From contig JAJVIP010000002.1 of NCBI GenBank assembly GCA_022072025.1, positions 531,194 to 595,193 on the forward strand: a stretch of 64,000 nucleotides of DNA. Reading direction: 5' to 3'. Below, one piece after another: positions 34,722 through 42,689 of the stretch. The stretch is from Elusimicrobiota bacterium. Its GTDB lineage: Bacteria; Elusimicrobiota; Elusimicrobia; F11. The notes below the pieces were generated by a model that worked only from the letters and a program-made list of their open reading frames with translations, did not search any database and was not told the origin of the DNA. How positions within the stretch are numbered: position 1 is the first letter of the stretch; each line of letters starts with the position of its first letter. Position numbers and translations under genes: made by a program.

Positions 34722-35195
34722 ATGGAAACACCTGAGACAAAACAACCCACCCCCGTCAGATCAATGAATATTCTTCAAATTATGGAAGCGATCCCACATC
34801 GATTTCCTTTTTTGCTTATCGATCACGTGGATGTGATTGAAGAAAATAAATTGGCCATTGGCCGTAAATGCGTGACCATGAACGAACATTTTTTTCAAGG
34901 GCATTTCCCCGGCCACCCGATCATGCCGGGAGTTCTCATTGTAGAAGCCTTGGCCCAAACGGCCTGTGCCCTCATGTTTTCGCAACCGGCTTTTAAAGGA
35001 AAACTGGCGTTTTTTATGGGTCTTGAAGAAGTCAAATTTCGTCGTCCGGTGGGACCTGGCGATGTTTTGGAACTTCACGTGGAAATGTTAAGGGCCGGAT
35101 CTCGGGCCGGAAAAGCCAAGGGAACGGGAAAAGTGAATGGAGAAGTCACCACTGAAGCCATCTTTTCATTCGCAATCGCAGATCGGAATAATTGA
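34722..35195 (+). CDS. fabZ: 3-hydroxyacyl-ACP dehydratase FabZ
   Basis: 157 residues from ATG 34722, which has an AGGAGA about 8 bases upstream; the open frame extends back into lpxC, but that part is not coding. Hot-dog fold dehydratase of fatty acid synthesis, acting on the same 3-hydroxyacyl-ACP pool that LpxA and LpxD draw on. The catalytic His61 lies in 'FQGHFPGHPIMPGVLIVEAL', with the partner Glu at the end of that block. 'IPHRFPFLLIDHV' near the start is diagnostic of FabZ over FabA. Its position between lpxC and lpxA is the usual one in lipid A operons. Confidence 0.96.
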   Translation: METPETKQPTPVRSMNILQIMEAIPHRFPFLLIDHVDVIEENKLAIGRKCVTMNEHFFQGHFPGHPIMPGVLIVEALAQTACALMFSQPAFKGKLAFFMGLEEVKFRRPVGPGDVLELHVEMLRAGSRAGKAKGTGKVNGEVTTEAIFSFAIADRNN

Positions 35196-35198
35196 TCG

Positions 35199-36008
35199 AT
35201 GACCATCCATCCCAGTGCCATTATTGATCCTCACGCAAGGATAGGGACCAATGTATCCATTGGCCCTTTTACGGTTATTGGCCCTGAGGTTGAAATTGGA
35301 GATGACTGCCAAATTTCTTCTCATGTCGTCATTGAATACACCAAATTGGGAAAGTCCTGCCAGGTTTACCCCCAAGCCTCCGTGGGGCTTCCGCCCCAAC
35401 ATCTAAAATACAAAGGCGAGAAAACGAAAGTTGTGGTGGGGGACCGTTGTGTTTTTCGGGAAGGAGTCACCGTTCATCGCGGAACCTTCCTTGATAAAAG
35501 TGTCACAACTGTTGGGAATGATTGTTATTTTATGGCGCTCTCACATATTGCGCATGATTGTCGAATTGGAGACAACGTCATCATGGCCAATGCCGCTCAA
35601 TTGGCGGGCCATGTTCAAGTGGGAAACAATGTGTTTATCAGCACCACCGTTGGCATACATCAGTTTGTTCGAATTGGAACTGGCGCGATGATCAGCGGTG
35701 GCGCCATGGTCCCTCTGGACGTAGCCCCCTTTTGCATGGTTCAAGGAGACCGTGCTTCAGTGCAAGGACTCAATGTGGTGGGAATGCGACGTATGGGAAT
35801 CAACAGAGGAGATATAAGCCATATCAAGGCTGCTTTCAAAACGGTGTTCAATTCTGGATTGTTATTAAATGTGGCTCTCGAAGATCCTACCCTGACCCTC
35901 GACAATCCTACCGTCAAAACATTTCGATCTTTTTTCATGGAACCAAAAAGGGGATTTTTACGGCCGAAAGGTCGGGTGGCTCCTTTAGTTGAGTTTGAAG
36001 CGGAATAG
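35199..36008 (+). CDS. lpxA: UDP-N-acetylglucosamine O-acyltransferase
   Basis: 269 residues (E. coli 262). A left-handed beta-helix of hexad repeats ('IHPSAIIDPHARIGTNVSIG') with the catalytic histidine in 'SHIAHDCRIGDNVIMAN', then a C-terminal helical region starting near 'VVGMRRMGINRGDISHIKAA'. It catalyses the first acylation of UDP-GlcNAc, or of UDP-GlcNAc3N in bacteria that carry GnnA/GnnB; sequence alone does not tell me which. It begins 3 bases after fabZ and ends 1 base before lpxI. No distinct ribosome binding site is seen, so coupling to fabZ is likely. Confidence 0.96.
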   Translation: MTIHPSAIIDPHARIGTNVSIGPFTVIGPEVEIGDDCQISSHVVIEYTKLGKSCQVYPQASVGLPPQHLKYKGEKTKVVVGDRCVFREGVTVHRGTFLDKSVTTVGNDCYFMALSHIAHDCRIGDNVIMANAAQLAGHVQVGNNVFISTTVGIHQFVRIGTGAMISGGAMVPLDVAPFCMVQGDRASVQGLNVVGMRRMGINRGDISHIKAAFKTVFNSGLLLNVALEDPTLTLDNPTVKTFRSFFMEPKRGFLRPKGRVAPLVEFEAE

Positions 36009-36009
36009 C

Positions 36010-36825
36010 ATGAAACCCTTGGGTTTATTGGCGGGCAATGGACGATTCCCTTTTCTTGTGGCTCAAGAGGCCCGAAAAAATGGTCGGAAGGTTATTGCGG
36101 TTGCTTTTAATGAAGAGGCCGACCCTGCTCTTGAACAGGTGGTGGATAGAATTTACTGGGTTTATGTCGGTCAGTTAAGCAAGTGGATTGATATTTTTAA
36201 AAAGGAAGGGGTTTCTGACGCTGTGATGGCAGGTCTGGTAAGACACAGCAATATGTACGCGGATTTAAAAAAATTTCATCCGGACATGAGGGCCTTAAAG
36301 CTTTTCTGGAAATTACGCGACCGGAAAGCCGACACTATTTTGGGGGGCGTGGCCGATGAACTGGCCCAGTCGGGTATCACCTTAATCCCTTCTATTGAAC
36401 ATCTTCAAAGTTACCTGGCTCCTCAAGGAACGCTAACCAAACGCAAGCCATCGGCCGAAGAGCTCGCAGACGTTAAATTTGGATTTCAATTGGCCAAGTC
36501 CATGGCGGGTTTGGATATAGGCCAAACGGTTTGCGTAAAAAACAAAGCAGTAATTGCGGTAGAGGCCATGGAGGGAACCGACCGTTGTATCCGCCGCGCA
36601 GGTGAATTTTCTCAAGGAAATTTTGTTGTGGTGAAGGTTTCAAAACCCAAACAAGATTTACGTTTCGATGTCCCTGTCATTGGACTCAATACCATTGAAA
36701 CTTTTCAAGAGTCGGGAGGAGGGATCCTCGCCATTGAAGCGGGAAAAACATTGGTTCTCGATCGAGAGAAATTGGTTGATTGGGCCAATGGCGAAAAGAT
36801 TGGAATATTAGGGGTTACACCATGA
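36010..36825 (+). CDS. lpxI: UDP-2,3-diacylglucosamine pyrophosphatase LpxI (DUF1009)
   Basis: 271 residues from ATG 36010. It begins 'MKPLGLLAGNGRFPFLVAQE', the LpxI N-terminal signature, and contains 'TDRCIRRAGEF', 'VVVKVSKPKQDLRFDVPVIG' and 'GGGILAIEAGKTLVLDRE', all conserved in LpxI. It cleaves UDP-2,3-diacyl-GlcN to lipid X in the cytoplasm, replacing LpxH of gammaproteobacteria. An upstream in-frame ATG at 35989 lies inside lpxA and adds residues not seen in the family. It sits between lpxA and lpxB with one extra oxidoreductase gene in between, overlapping that gene by 4 bases. Confidence 0.94.
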   Translation: MKPLGLLAGNGRFPFLVAQEARKNGRKVIAVAFNEEADPALEQVVDRIYWVYVGQLSKWIDIFKKEGVSDAVMAGLVRHSNMYADLKKFHPDMRALKLFWKLRDRKADTILGGVADELAQSGITLIPSIEHLQSYLAPQGTLTKRKPSAEELADVKFGFQLAKSMAGLDIGQTVCVKNKAVIAVEAMEGTDRCIRRAGEFSQGNFVVVKVSKPKQDLRFDVPVIGLNTIETFQESGGGILAIEAGKTLVLDREKLVDWANGEKIGILGVTP

Positions 36826-37808
36826 CCAGAATAGGAGTGGTTGGAGTCGGTCATCTGGGACAACATCATGTCAAACATTTGGCCCATATTTCTGGGAGCA
36901 CCCTTATGGGCGTGTTCGACATGAATATGGAACAAGCTTCTCGCATCGCGGAAAAAAACAAAACACGGGTTTATCACTCCATCAATCAAATGGCGGAAGA
37001 ATGCGAAGCGGTTACCATCGCGGTGCCCACTCCCGCGCACTATGACGTGGCCTCTTTTTTTCTAAATAAAGGAATTCATGCGTTGGTTGAAAAACCTCTC
37101 ACCGCCACTATAGAAGAGGCAGAAAAGTTGATTGATTTGGCCCAGAAAAGAAACTTGATTTTGCAAGTTGGACACATTGAACGTTTCAACCCGGCTGTTC
37201 GTGAGATGTCAAAATATGTGAAAAATCCTGCGTTTATAGAAGTTAATCGTTTGGGCCCTTATGACCCGCGCGTTTCCCATGTTGGAGTGGTTCTGGACTT
37301 GATGATTCACGACTTGGACATTTTACTTTCCTTAATTAATGAACCCGTGGTGAGATTGGATGCTGTCGGAGGAAAAGTCATCAGCGATCATGAGGATATC
37401 GTTAAAGCCACGCTGTATTTCAAGGGTGGCTGTAGAGCTGATTTGTCCGCCAGTCGTGTGACACTGAAAAGTTACCGAAAAATTCGTGTATTCCAACCGG
37501 ATGCCTACCTATCCTTGGATTATTCCGAACGGTCACTCAAAATTTTCCGAAGAAAAGGGCCGGTTTTCAAATCTCTGACGGATATTGAAATCATTCGCCC
37601 ACGGTTAAAAAAAGAAGACCCCCTCGAACAAGAATTAATTCACTTTCTTCAGTGTGTGAAAACCGGTCGACAGCCCTTGGTCAGCGGAGAGCATGGCCGG
37701 GATGCGTTGGAATTGGCCTTTGAAATCCTCAAGAACATGTCCCTTCACCATGCCCCCTTTATGGCGGGCGTGCACATGGCCAAGGAACCAGAAGGGACGC
37801 AGCGATGA
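36822..37808 (+). CDS. Gfo/Idh/MocA family oxidoreductase embedded in lipid A operon
   Basis: 328 residues from ATG 36822, which overlaps the lpxI stop by 4 bases. A Rossmann NAD(P) domain opens the protein ('MTRIGVVGVGHLGQHHVKHL'), followed by 'VEKPLTATIEEAEKLIDLA', whose E-K-P is the family signature, and then the alpha/beta substrate domain ('HIERFNPAVREM', 'DLMIHDLDILLSL'). Members reduce or oxidise sugars and cyclitols. Within a lipid A operon the best-known candidate is GnnA, the UDP-GlcNAc 3-dehydrogenase that, with aminotransferase GnnB, makes UDP-GlcNAc3N for amide-linked lipid A. No gnnB is seen in the window, so that role is only a hypothesis. It overlaps lpxB by 4 bases. Confidence 0.85.
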   Translation: MTRIGVVGVGHLGQHHVKHLAHISGSTLMGVFDMNMEQASRIAEKNKTRVYHSINQMAEECEAVTIAVPTPAHYDVASFFLNKGIHALVEKPLTATIEEAEKLIDLAQKRNLILQVGHIERFNPAVREMSKYVKNPAFIEVNRLGPYDPRVSHVGVVLDLMIHDLDILLSLINEPVVRLDAVGGKVISDHEDIVKATLYFKGGCRADLSASRVTLKSYRKIRVFQPDAYLSLDYSERSLKIFRRKGPVFKSLTDIEIIRPRLKKEDPLEQELIHFLQCVKTGRQPLVSGEHGRDALELAFEILKNMSLHHAPFMAGVHMAKEPEGTQR

Positions 37809-38926
37809 AACGAATCTTGATTGTCGCGGGGGATCCCTCAGGAGATCTGGTCGCGTCGCAATTGGTGAAGTCTCTGAAAAAACTTGAACCCGAGCTGACC
37901 GTGGTAGGAGTTGGCGGAGATCATATCGCAAAAGTGAGCGATCAATTCTTGGCCAATATCGTTAAACGGCATACGTTGGGTTTTGCCATTTCGCCAAGGA
38001 CCATTCTTTATTTTCGGAATATTTTAAATAACGTCATTATTTCCGAACTGAAAAAAAATCCTCCGGACGCAGTGATCCCAGTTGATTTTTATGGCTTTAA
38101 CTCTTGCGTTGCAAAAGCCGCGAAAAAACATGGGAGCAAGGTTTTCTATTATGCCAGCCCCCAATTTTGGGCCAGCCGCCCGAATCGAGCCGAACGATTG
38201 AGGTCTTCAGTTGATCTATTTTTATGCTTATTTCCCTTTGAATTGGATTTCTATAAAAAACGAAATATCCCGGCAAAATTTGTCGGACATCCTATTTTGG
38301 ATTATTTGCCAACCTCAGACCCCGATCAACCCCTCCGTGTTGAACCCACCATTGGGCTTCTTCCTGGCAGCCGTCCAAGTGAAATTAAAAGACATTTGCC
38401 CGTTATAGTTGAGGCCTGCGATAAAATTGCCAGTGTTTATCCTGGAACCCGTTTTCTCGTTTTTACGGTTCCCAATGTCCCCCGCGATCTTTATAACGAC
38501 ATTCTGGGAGTTTCCCGTCCCAGCCGTTGTCTCATAGAGCTCATTCAAGATGAGAATTATCGTTGGCGATCCCAACTGGATTTGGCCATCTCCGCTTCTG
38601 GAATGGAAACGCTCGAAAATGCTCTCTTGGGAATCCCCATGGTGGTCATGTACAAAACCAATTGGATCACCTATGCCGTGGCACGCGCTTTGATTCAAAT
38701 TCCTCATTTGGCTATGCCCAACTTATTGGCAGGGAAAAAAATTGTTCCTGAGTTCATTCAATGGGAAGCCACCGCCAATAATATTGCCCTTCCGATTCTT
38801 CATTGGATGAAAGATCCCACCTCACGAAAAGCACTTAGGAAAGAATTACTTTTATTACGGAACCAATTTGGAGGGGGCGGTGCCAGCGAGCGCGCCGCCA
38901 GAGCGATTTTGGAAAAGGTGGCCTGA
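37805..38926 (+). CDS. lpxB: Lipid-A-disaccharide synthase
   Basis: 373 residues (E. coli 382), family GT19. It condenses lipid X with UDP-2,3-diacyl-GlcN at the inner membrane. Recognisable blocks: 'RILIVAGDPSGDLVASQLVK', 'PDAVIPVDFYGFN', 'YYASPQFWASRPNRAERL', 'TIGLLPGSRPSEIKRHLPVI' and 'LDLAISASGMETLENALLGI'. Some family members have S-G-x-A-T-L-E where this one has 'SASGMETLE', a conservative variant. It overlaps its neighbours by 4 bases upstream and 1 base downstream, so it is fully coupled to the oxidoreductase and msbA. Confidence 0.95.
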   Translation: MKRILIVAGDPSGDLVASQLVKSLKKLEPELTVVGVGGDHIAKVSDQFLANIVKRHTLGFAISPRTILYFRNILNNVIISELKKNPPDAVIPVDFYGFNSCVAKAAKKHGSKVFYYASPQFWASRPNRAERLRSSVDLFLCLFPFELDFYKKRNIPAKFVGHPILDYLPTSDPDQPLRVEPTIGLLPGSRPSEIKRHLPVIVEACDKIASVYPGTRFLVFTVPNVPRDLYNDILGVSRPSRCLIELIQDENYRWRSQLDLAISASGMETLENALLGIPMVVMYKTNWITYAVARALIQIPHLAMPNLLAGKKIVPEFIQWEATANNIALPILHWMKDPTSRKALRKELLLLRNQFGGGGASERAARAILEKVA

Positions 38927-40641
38927 TGGTTCGTCGAATCATCCCTTATCTCAAACCTGTCTGGTTTCGATATCTCATCGCTTTGGTTTGCATGTCGGGC
39001 GTAGCGGCCTTGTCCACTGGATTTATGTGGTTGATCAAGTATCTCAATGATTATGCGCTCGTTCAAAGAGACGTGGAGGCTTTGCGCAATGGCGTGTTCC
39101 TCGTTTTATTTGGAATCGGTCTCAAATCCATTCTGTGGTACATTCACACCTATCTAACCTCCTATGCGAGTCAAACCGTTTCCAGGCAAATTCGAGATGA
39201 CCTCTATAAACATCTGTATTCCCTTTCCATGGGATTTTTTAATGAAAAAGCTTCAGGGGGGATTTTGGCTCGTTTAACAAGCGATATCACTCTCATGCAA
39301 TCTGCGCTCTCAAGTTCCCCAACTGTTTTTATACGTGATGGCCTTACCATTTTGGGCTTGATCGGATTTTTATTGTACGCAAATTTCAAGTTTGCGCTTA
39401 TTTGTTTTTCGGTGTTACCGGTGGCGGCGTGGTTCCTCGCCAATTTCGGCGGAAAAAGCCGAAGGGCTGGCCGAGAAAGTCAGGCGAAAATGAGTGATAT
39501 ATACACCATCATTCACGAGGCCTTGGCGGCCATGCCCATTGTTAAAGTTTTTCAAAGTGAAAAACGGGAAATTGAAGATTTCACAAAAGAGAATCGACGG
39601 TATTTTGACACGATGATGAAGCTGGTGCGAGTCGATGCGCGGTCGAGCCCCATCATGGAGTTTTTGGGAGCCATTGTTTTGGCCTTGATGCTATGGGTGG
39701 GGGGACGAGACGTTATCAACGGCGTTTGGTCGATAGGTTCATTTGTCGCATTTGTCGGAGCTGCGATGTCGCTTTACAATCCCATAAAGAAATTTGCCAG
39801 CGTAAACGTTCAATTTCAGCAAGGCATGGCCGCAGCAGAACGAGTCTTTGAATTGATGGATCAAAAAGGAACAGTTTCTGATGCGCCCGATGCGGTGACA
39901 GCCCAACCCATCACACGCAGTATTGAGTTTCATAATGTTTCGTTCTCTTATCCTTCCTCCAATCTGGTATTGGATTCAATTAATCTCACAATCTACAAAG
40001 GGGATGTAATTGCATTGGTTGGCGCTTCCGGGTCGGGGAAAACGACATTGGCTCAATTGTTGTTGCGTTTTTATGATCCCACCCAAGGTTCCATTACGTT
40101 GGATGGGGTGGATTTTCGGAAAATAACACTTCACAGTTTGAGAAACCAAATGTCCGTGGTTACCCAGGACACCCATTTATTTAACGATACCGTTCTCGCC
40201 AATATCGCCTATGGCCATCCTCAAGCCACTCAAGAAGAAGTTGAAACTGCGGCCAAAGCGGCCTTCGCTCATGATTTCATTTCGGCTCTTCCCATGGGGT
40301 ATCAAACTGTGATTGGGGAAAGAGGAGCTCGAATATCAGGAGGGGAAAAACAGCGAATTTCAATTGCGCGCTCAATTTTAAAAAATCCCGCCATTTTGGT
40401 TTTGGATGAAGCAACCAGCGCGTTGGATGTGGCGTCAGAACAAGCCGTTCAAAAAGCTCTCGATCGGCTTCTAGAAGGGCGAACGGTCATTATGATTGCG
40501 CATCGTCTTTCAACGGTTCGTAAAGCCCATCGCATTGTTTTTATGGATAAGGGACAAATTAAAGAGATAGGAAATCATGAGCAATTGCTCAGCAAAAAAG
40601 GGGCATATCACGATCTCTATTCCCTACAATCTTTTGAATGA
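38926..40641 (+). CDS. msbA: Lipid A export ABC transporter (MsbA-type, fused permease-ATPase)
   Basis: 571 residues: six transmembrane helices in the first ~310 residues, then an ATPase domain with Walker A 'VGASGSGKTTLAQLLL', signature 'ISGGEKQRISIARSILK', Walker B 'ILVLDEATSALD' and switch 'IAHRLSTV'. MsbA homodimers flip core-lipid A across the inner membrane. Family-level sequence cannot by itself separate MsbA from other half-transporters, but the position directly after lpxB (1-base overlap) is decisive. It is the last gene of the lipid A block; the thiS start follows 19 bases after its stop. Confidence 0.92.
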   Translation: MVRRIIPYLKPVWFRYLIALVCMSGVAALSTGFMWLIKYLNDYALVQRDVEALRNGVFLVLFGIGLKSILWYIHTYLTSYASQTVSRQIRDDLYKHLYSLSMGFFNEKASGGILARLTSDITLMQSALSSSPTVFIRDGLTILGLIGFLLYANFKFALICFSVLPVAAWFLANFGGKSRRAGRESQAKMSDIYTIIHEALAAMPIVKVFQSEKREIEDFTKENRRYFDTMMKLVRVDARSSPIMEFLGAIVLALMLWVGGRDVINGVWSIGSFVAFVGAAMSLYNPIKKFASVNVQFQQGMAAAERVFELMDQKGTVSDAPDAVTAQPITRSIEFHNVSFSYPSSNLVLDSINLTIYKGDVIALVGASGSGKTTLAQLLLRFYDPTQGSITLDGVDFRKITLHSLRNQMSVVTQDTHLFNDTVLANIAYGHPQATQEEVETAAKAAFAHDFISALPMGYQTVIGERGARISGGEKQRISIARSILKNPAILVLDEATSALDVASEQAVQKALDRLLEGRTVIMIAHRLSTVRKAHRIVFMDKGQIKEIGNHEQLLSKKGAYHDLYSLQSFE

Positions 40642-40660
40642 CATTCCGTTTTCAAAACAA

Positions 40661-40870
40661 ATGAAAATTATCTCTGTCCAAATCAATGGTAAATCAGAAA
40701 AAATTTCCGCCGGCATATCGGTAAAAGATTATCTGGTAAGCAAAGGCATCAATCCTCATGTGGTAGCCTGTGAACTCAATTTAAAAATTTTAAAAAGAGC
40801 TTCTTTGTCAGAAACAATATTAAATGAAGGAGATACTCTTGAAGTCATTCAAATGATAGGCGGAGGATAA
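40661..40870 (+). CDS. thiS: Sulfur carrier protein ThiS
   Basis: 69 residues from ATG 40661. The open frame starts earlier (40577), inside msbA, but the extra residues do not belong to the ubiquitin-like fold. It begins '[18 protein letters not shown]' and ends in '[10 protein letters not shown]'; the C-terminal Gly-Gly is the thiocarboxylation site. ThiS carries sulfur for the thiazole ring of thiamine, handing it to ThiG encoded one base downstream. No thiF, thiH/thiO or thiC is seen in the window, and no TPP riboswitch fits upstream. Glycine at three successive C-terminal positions is unremarkable for the family. Confidence 0.9.
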   Translation: MKIISVQINGKSEKISAGISVKDYLVSKGINPHVVACELNLKILKRASLSETILNEGDTLEVIQMIGGG

Positions 40871-40871
40871 T

Positions 40872-41672
40872 ATGTCGGCACAAACACTGACAAAAGATGT
40901 ACTTCAATTCGGACGTCATCAACTTGCATCGCGTCTGATTGTTGGAACAGGCAAATATAAAACGTTGGATTTAATGAAATCGGCGTTGGAAAAATCAGGA
41001 TCGGAAATGGTCACGGTGGCCATTCGGCGCGTCAATTTACAGGATCGATCTGAAACATCCTTTTGGACGTACATTCCCAAACACATGACCATTCTCCCCA
41101 ATACAGCCGGCTGCTACAATCTCCAAGACACTCTTCGAACAGCGCGATTGGCTCGTGAATTATTAGAAACCGATCTCATCAAATTGGAAGTTTTGGGAGA
41201 TCCTCAAACCTTGCTTCCCGATACGGAAGTCCTACTGCAGGCAACCAAAACTCTCGTCCAAGAAGGATTTACCGTTCTTCCTTACACCAATGATGACCCC
41301 ATTGTGGCACGGAAATTGGTGGATGCTGGAGCTTCGGCCGTTATGCCATTGGGAGCCCCTATTGGATCCGGGCAAGGAATATTAAATTCTTTGAATATCA
41401 AGTTTATTCGAGATATTGTTACCACTGTTCCCGTGATTGTTGACGCTGGAGTGGGGACGGCCTCAGATGCCGCTTTTGCCATGGAGCTGGGGATTGATGG
41501 AATACTTATGAACACGGCCATTGCGGAAGCGGAGGATCCCATTCAAATGGCCGAAGCCATGAAGCTGGCCACGGAAGCAGGCCGAAAAGCCTTTCTTTCA
41601 GGACGCATGCCCAAAAGAGGACATGCCCAACCGTCCAGTCCCACTCAAGGACAAATAACCTCAAGCCAGTAG
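40872..41672 (+). CDS. thiG: Thiazole synthase ThiG
   Basis: 266 residues, TIM-barrel fold. It forms the thiamine thiazole from 1-deoxyxylulose phosphate, dehydroglycine and ThiS-thiocarboxylate. Diagnostic blocks: '[20 protein letters not shown]', '[11 protein letters not shown]', the Schiff-base lysine in '[17 protein letters not shown]', '[17 protein letters not shown]' and '[19 protein letters not shown]'. The GGAGG ribosome binding site lies over the last codons of thiS. The gene runs directly into a predicted outer-membrane protein gene 1 base after its stop, so the thi pair is transcribed with unrelated envelope genes. Confidence 0.97.
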   Translation: MSAQTLTKDVLQFGRHQLASRLIVGTGKYKTLDLMKSALEKSGSEMVTVAIRRVNLQDRSETSFWTYIPKHMTILPNTAGCYNLQDTLRTARLARELLETDLIKLEVLGDPQTLLPDTEVLLQATKTLVQEGFTVLPYTNDDPIVARKLVDAGASAVMPLGAPIGSGQGILNSLNIKFIRDIVTTVPVIVDAGVGTASDAAFAMELGIDGILMNTAIAEAEDPIQMAEAMKLATEAGRKAFLSGRMPKRGHAQPSSPTQGQITSSQ

Positions 41673-41673
41673 A

Positions 41674-42684
41674 ATGAAAAAATTAGGATTTTTCTTCATC
41701 TTTAGCGTCTCTCCCCTTTACGCCAAACCCTCCGCTCCTTTGCCAGATACCGCCCATGATGGCGGTGTCTATAGCACAGAAACATTGGGACGTGGACAAA
41801 CAATGGCGTCCAATCCGGCAACTCCAGCCGCAGGATCTGAAAATCCTGCCGCGTTGTCCGAATCTCGGACCAATGCCACTTATGCCACCACTCTTGTTAA
41901 CACCTCCAGCAATTTGGATAGTGAAACAGAACAACTGTCCGATCCACTTTCGGGAAAGGTTCTTCAATACTTGTCATTGCAAGGGGAAAAGGGAACCATT
42001 TTTTTTGAACCGCTTAGCCGATTAAAATACCGCGAGGTATTGGATCCGAATTCCCCCGCGACCGATTATCGCGATGTGGAATATGAAGCCAACGCAATAG
42101 GCATCGGCGGAGGGGAAAAATTTAGATCTGGCAGTATTGGTCTCTCCATCGCCTATCTCTGGTCTTCAATCGGCGTGGTTGAACACAGGACAGGTTCCAC
42201 AGACAGTGTCACCACCGACACGGCGGATGGACTTCGAATGAACATAGGGCTTCGTTACCGAACAGGCCCCTCAATGTGGGGATTGGTCCTTCAAAATGCG
42301 CCGGGACTTCTCTGGGGTGAAGATTATGGGAAGGAATTATTGCCCTTTAGAATTCGATTGGGCAACACAGTCAAAATTTCGAATCGCATGTTGTTCTCTG
42401 CGGATTGGGAAAGAAGGTATTACGATGAAGGCTCCCGTGCGGAAAACTATGTCTACTTGGGAAGCGAGGCTTTCGTTTCCCAAAGTTTTGTTTTAAGAGC
42501 CGGCCTTTTTGGATCTGATATTGACCATTCCGAAGGTCGTCGAGCCACAATCGGAGCATCATTCCTCGCGAAAACCGGAACACAAATTAGTTACGCCATG
42601 GAGATTTTTGAGGAGTCAAATGAAAAAGTCAAACGCTCCTTTGTGTCCCTTGTCGCCCCCTTCCAAGCCTCTGGCGAAGATTAG
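41674..42684 (+). CDS. Predicted outer-membrane beta-barrel protein (PorV/FadL-like style)
   Basis: 336 residues. A signal peptide ('KLGFFFIFSVSPLYA') precedes the motif 'SNPATPAAGSENPAALSES', which resembles the N-terminal N-P-A-A-L segment of PorV/PorQ/FadL-type barrels. The remainder alternates short hydrophobic strands and polar turns ('GSIGLSIAYLWSS', 'LRMNIGLRYRTGPSMWGLVL', 'MLFSADWERRYYD', 'SFVLRAGLFG', 'RATIGASFLA'), consistent with about 12-14 strands. Substrate unknown. It starts 1 base after thiG and ends 5 bases before recG, so it is expressed in a housekeeping run. I do not recognise a named family with certainty. Confidence 0.65.
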   Translation: MKKLGFFFIFSVSPLYAKPSAPLPDTAHDGGVYSTETLGRGQTMASNPATPAAGSENPAALSESRTNATYATTLVNTSSNLDSETEQLSDPLSGKVLQYLSLQGEKGTIFFEPLSRLKYREVLDPNSPATDYRDVEYEANAIGIGGGEKFRSGSIGLSIAYLWSSIGVVEHRTGSTDSVTTDTADGLRMNIGLRYRTGPSMWGLVLQNAPGLLWGEDYGKELLPFRIRLGNTVKISNRMLFSADWERRYYDEGSRAENYVYLGSEAFVSQSFVLRAGLFGSDIDHSEGRRATIGASFLAKTGTQISYAMEIFEESNEKVKRSFVSLVAPFQASGED

Positions 42685-42689
42685 AGAAA

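Noticed and set aside
35558..35992. 144-codon forward frame inside lpxA
   Set aside because: It overlaps the LpxA beta-helix in another frame; low-complexity Ser/Gly/Arg composition is what the hexapeptide-repeat DNA gives out of frame.
40642..40660. TPP riboswitch before thiS
   Set aside because: Only 19 bases separate msbA and thiS; no THI element fits.
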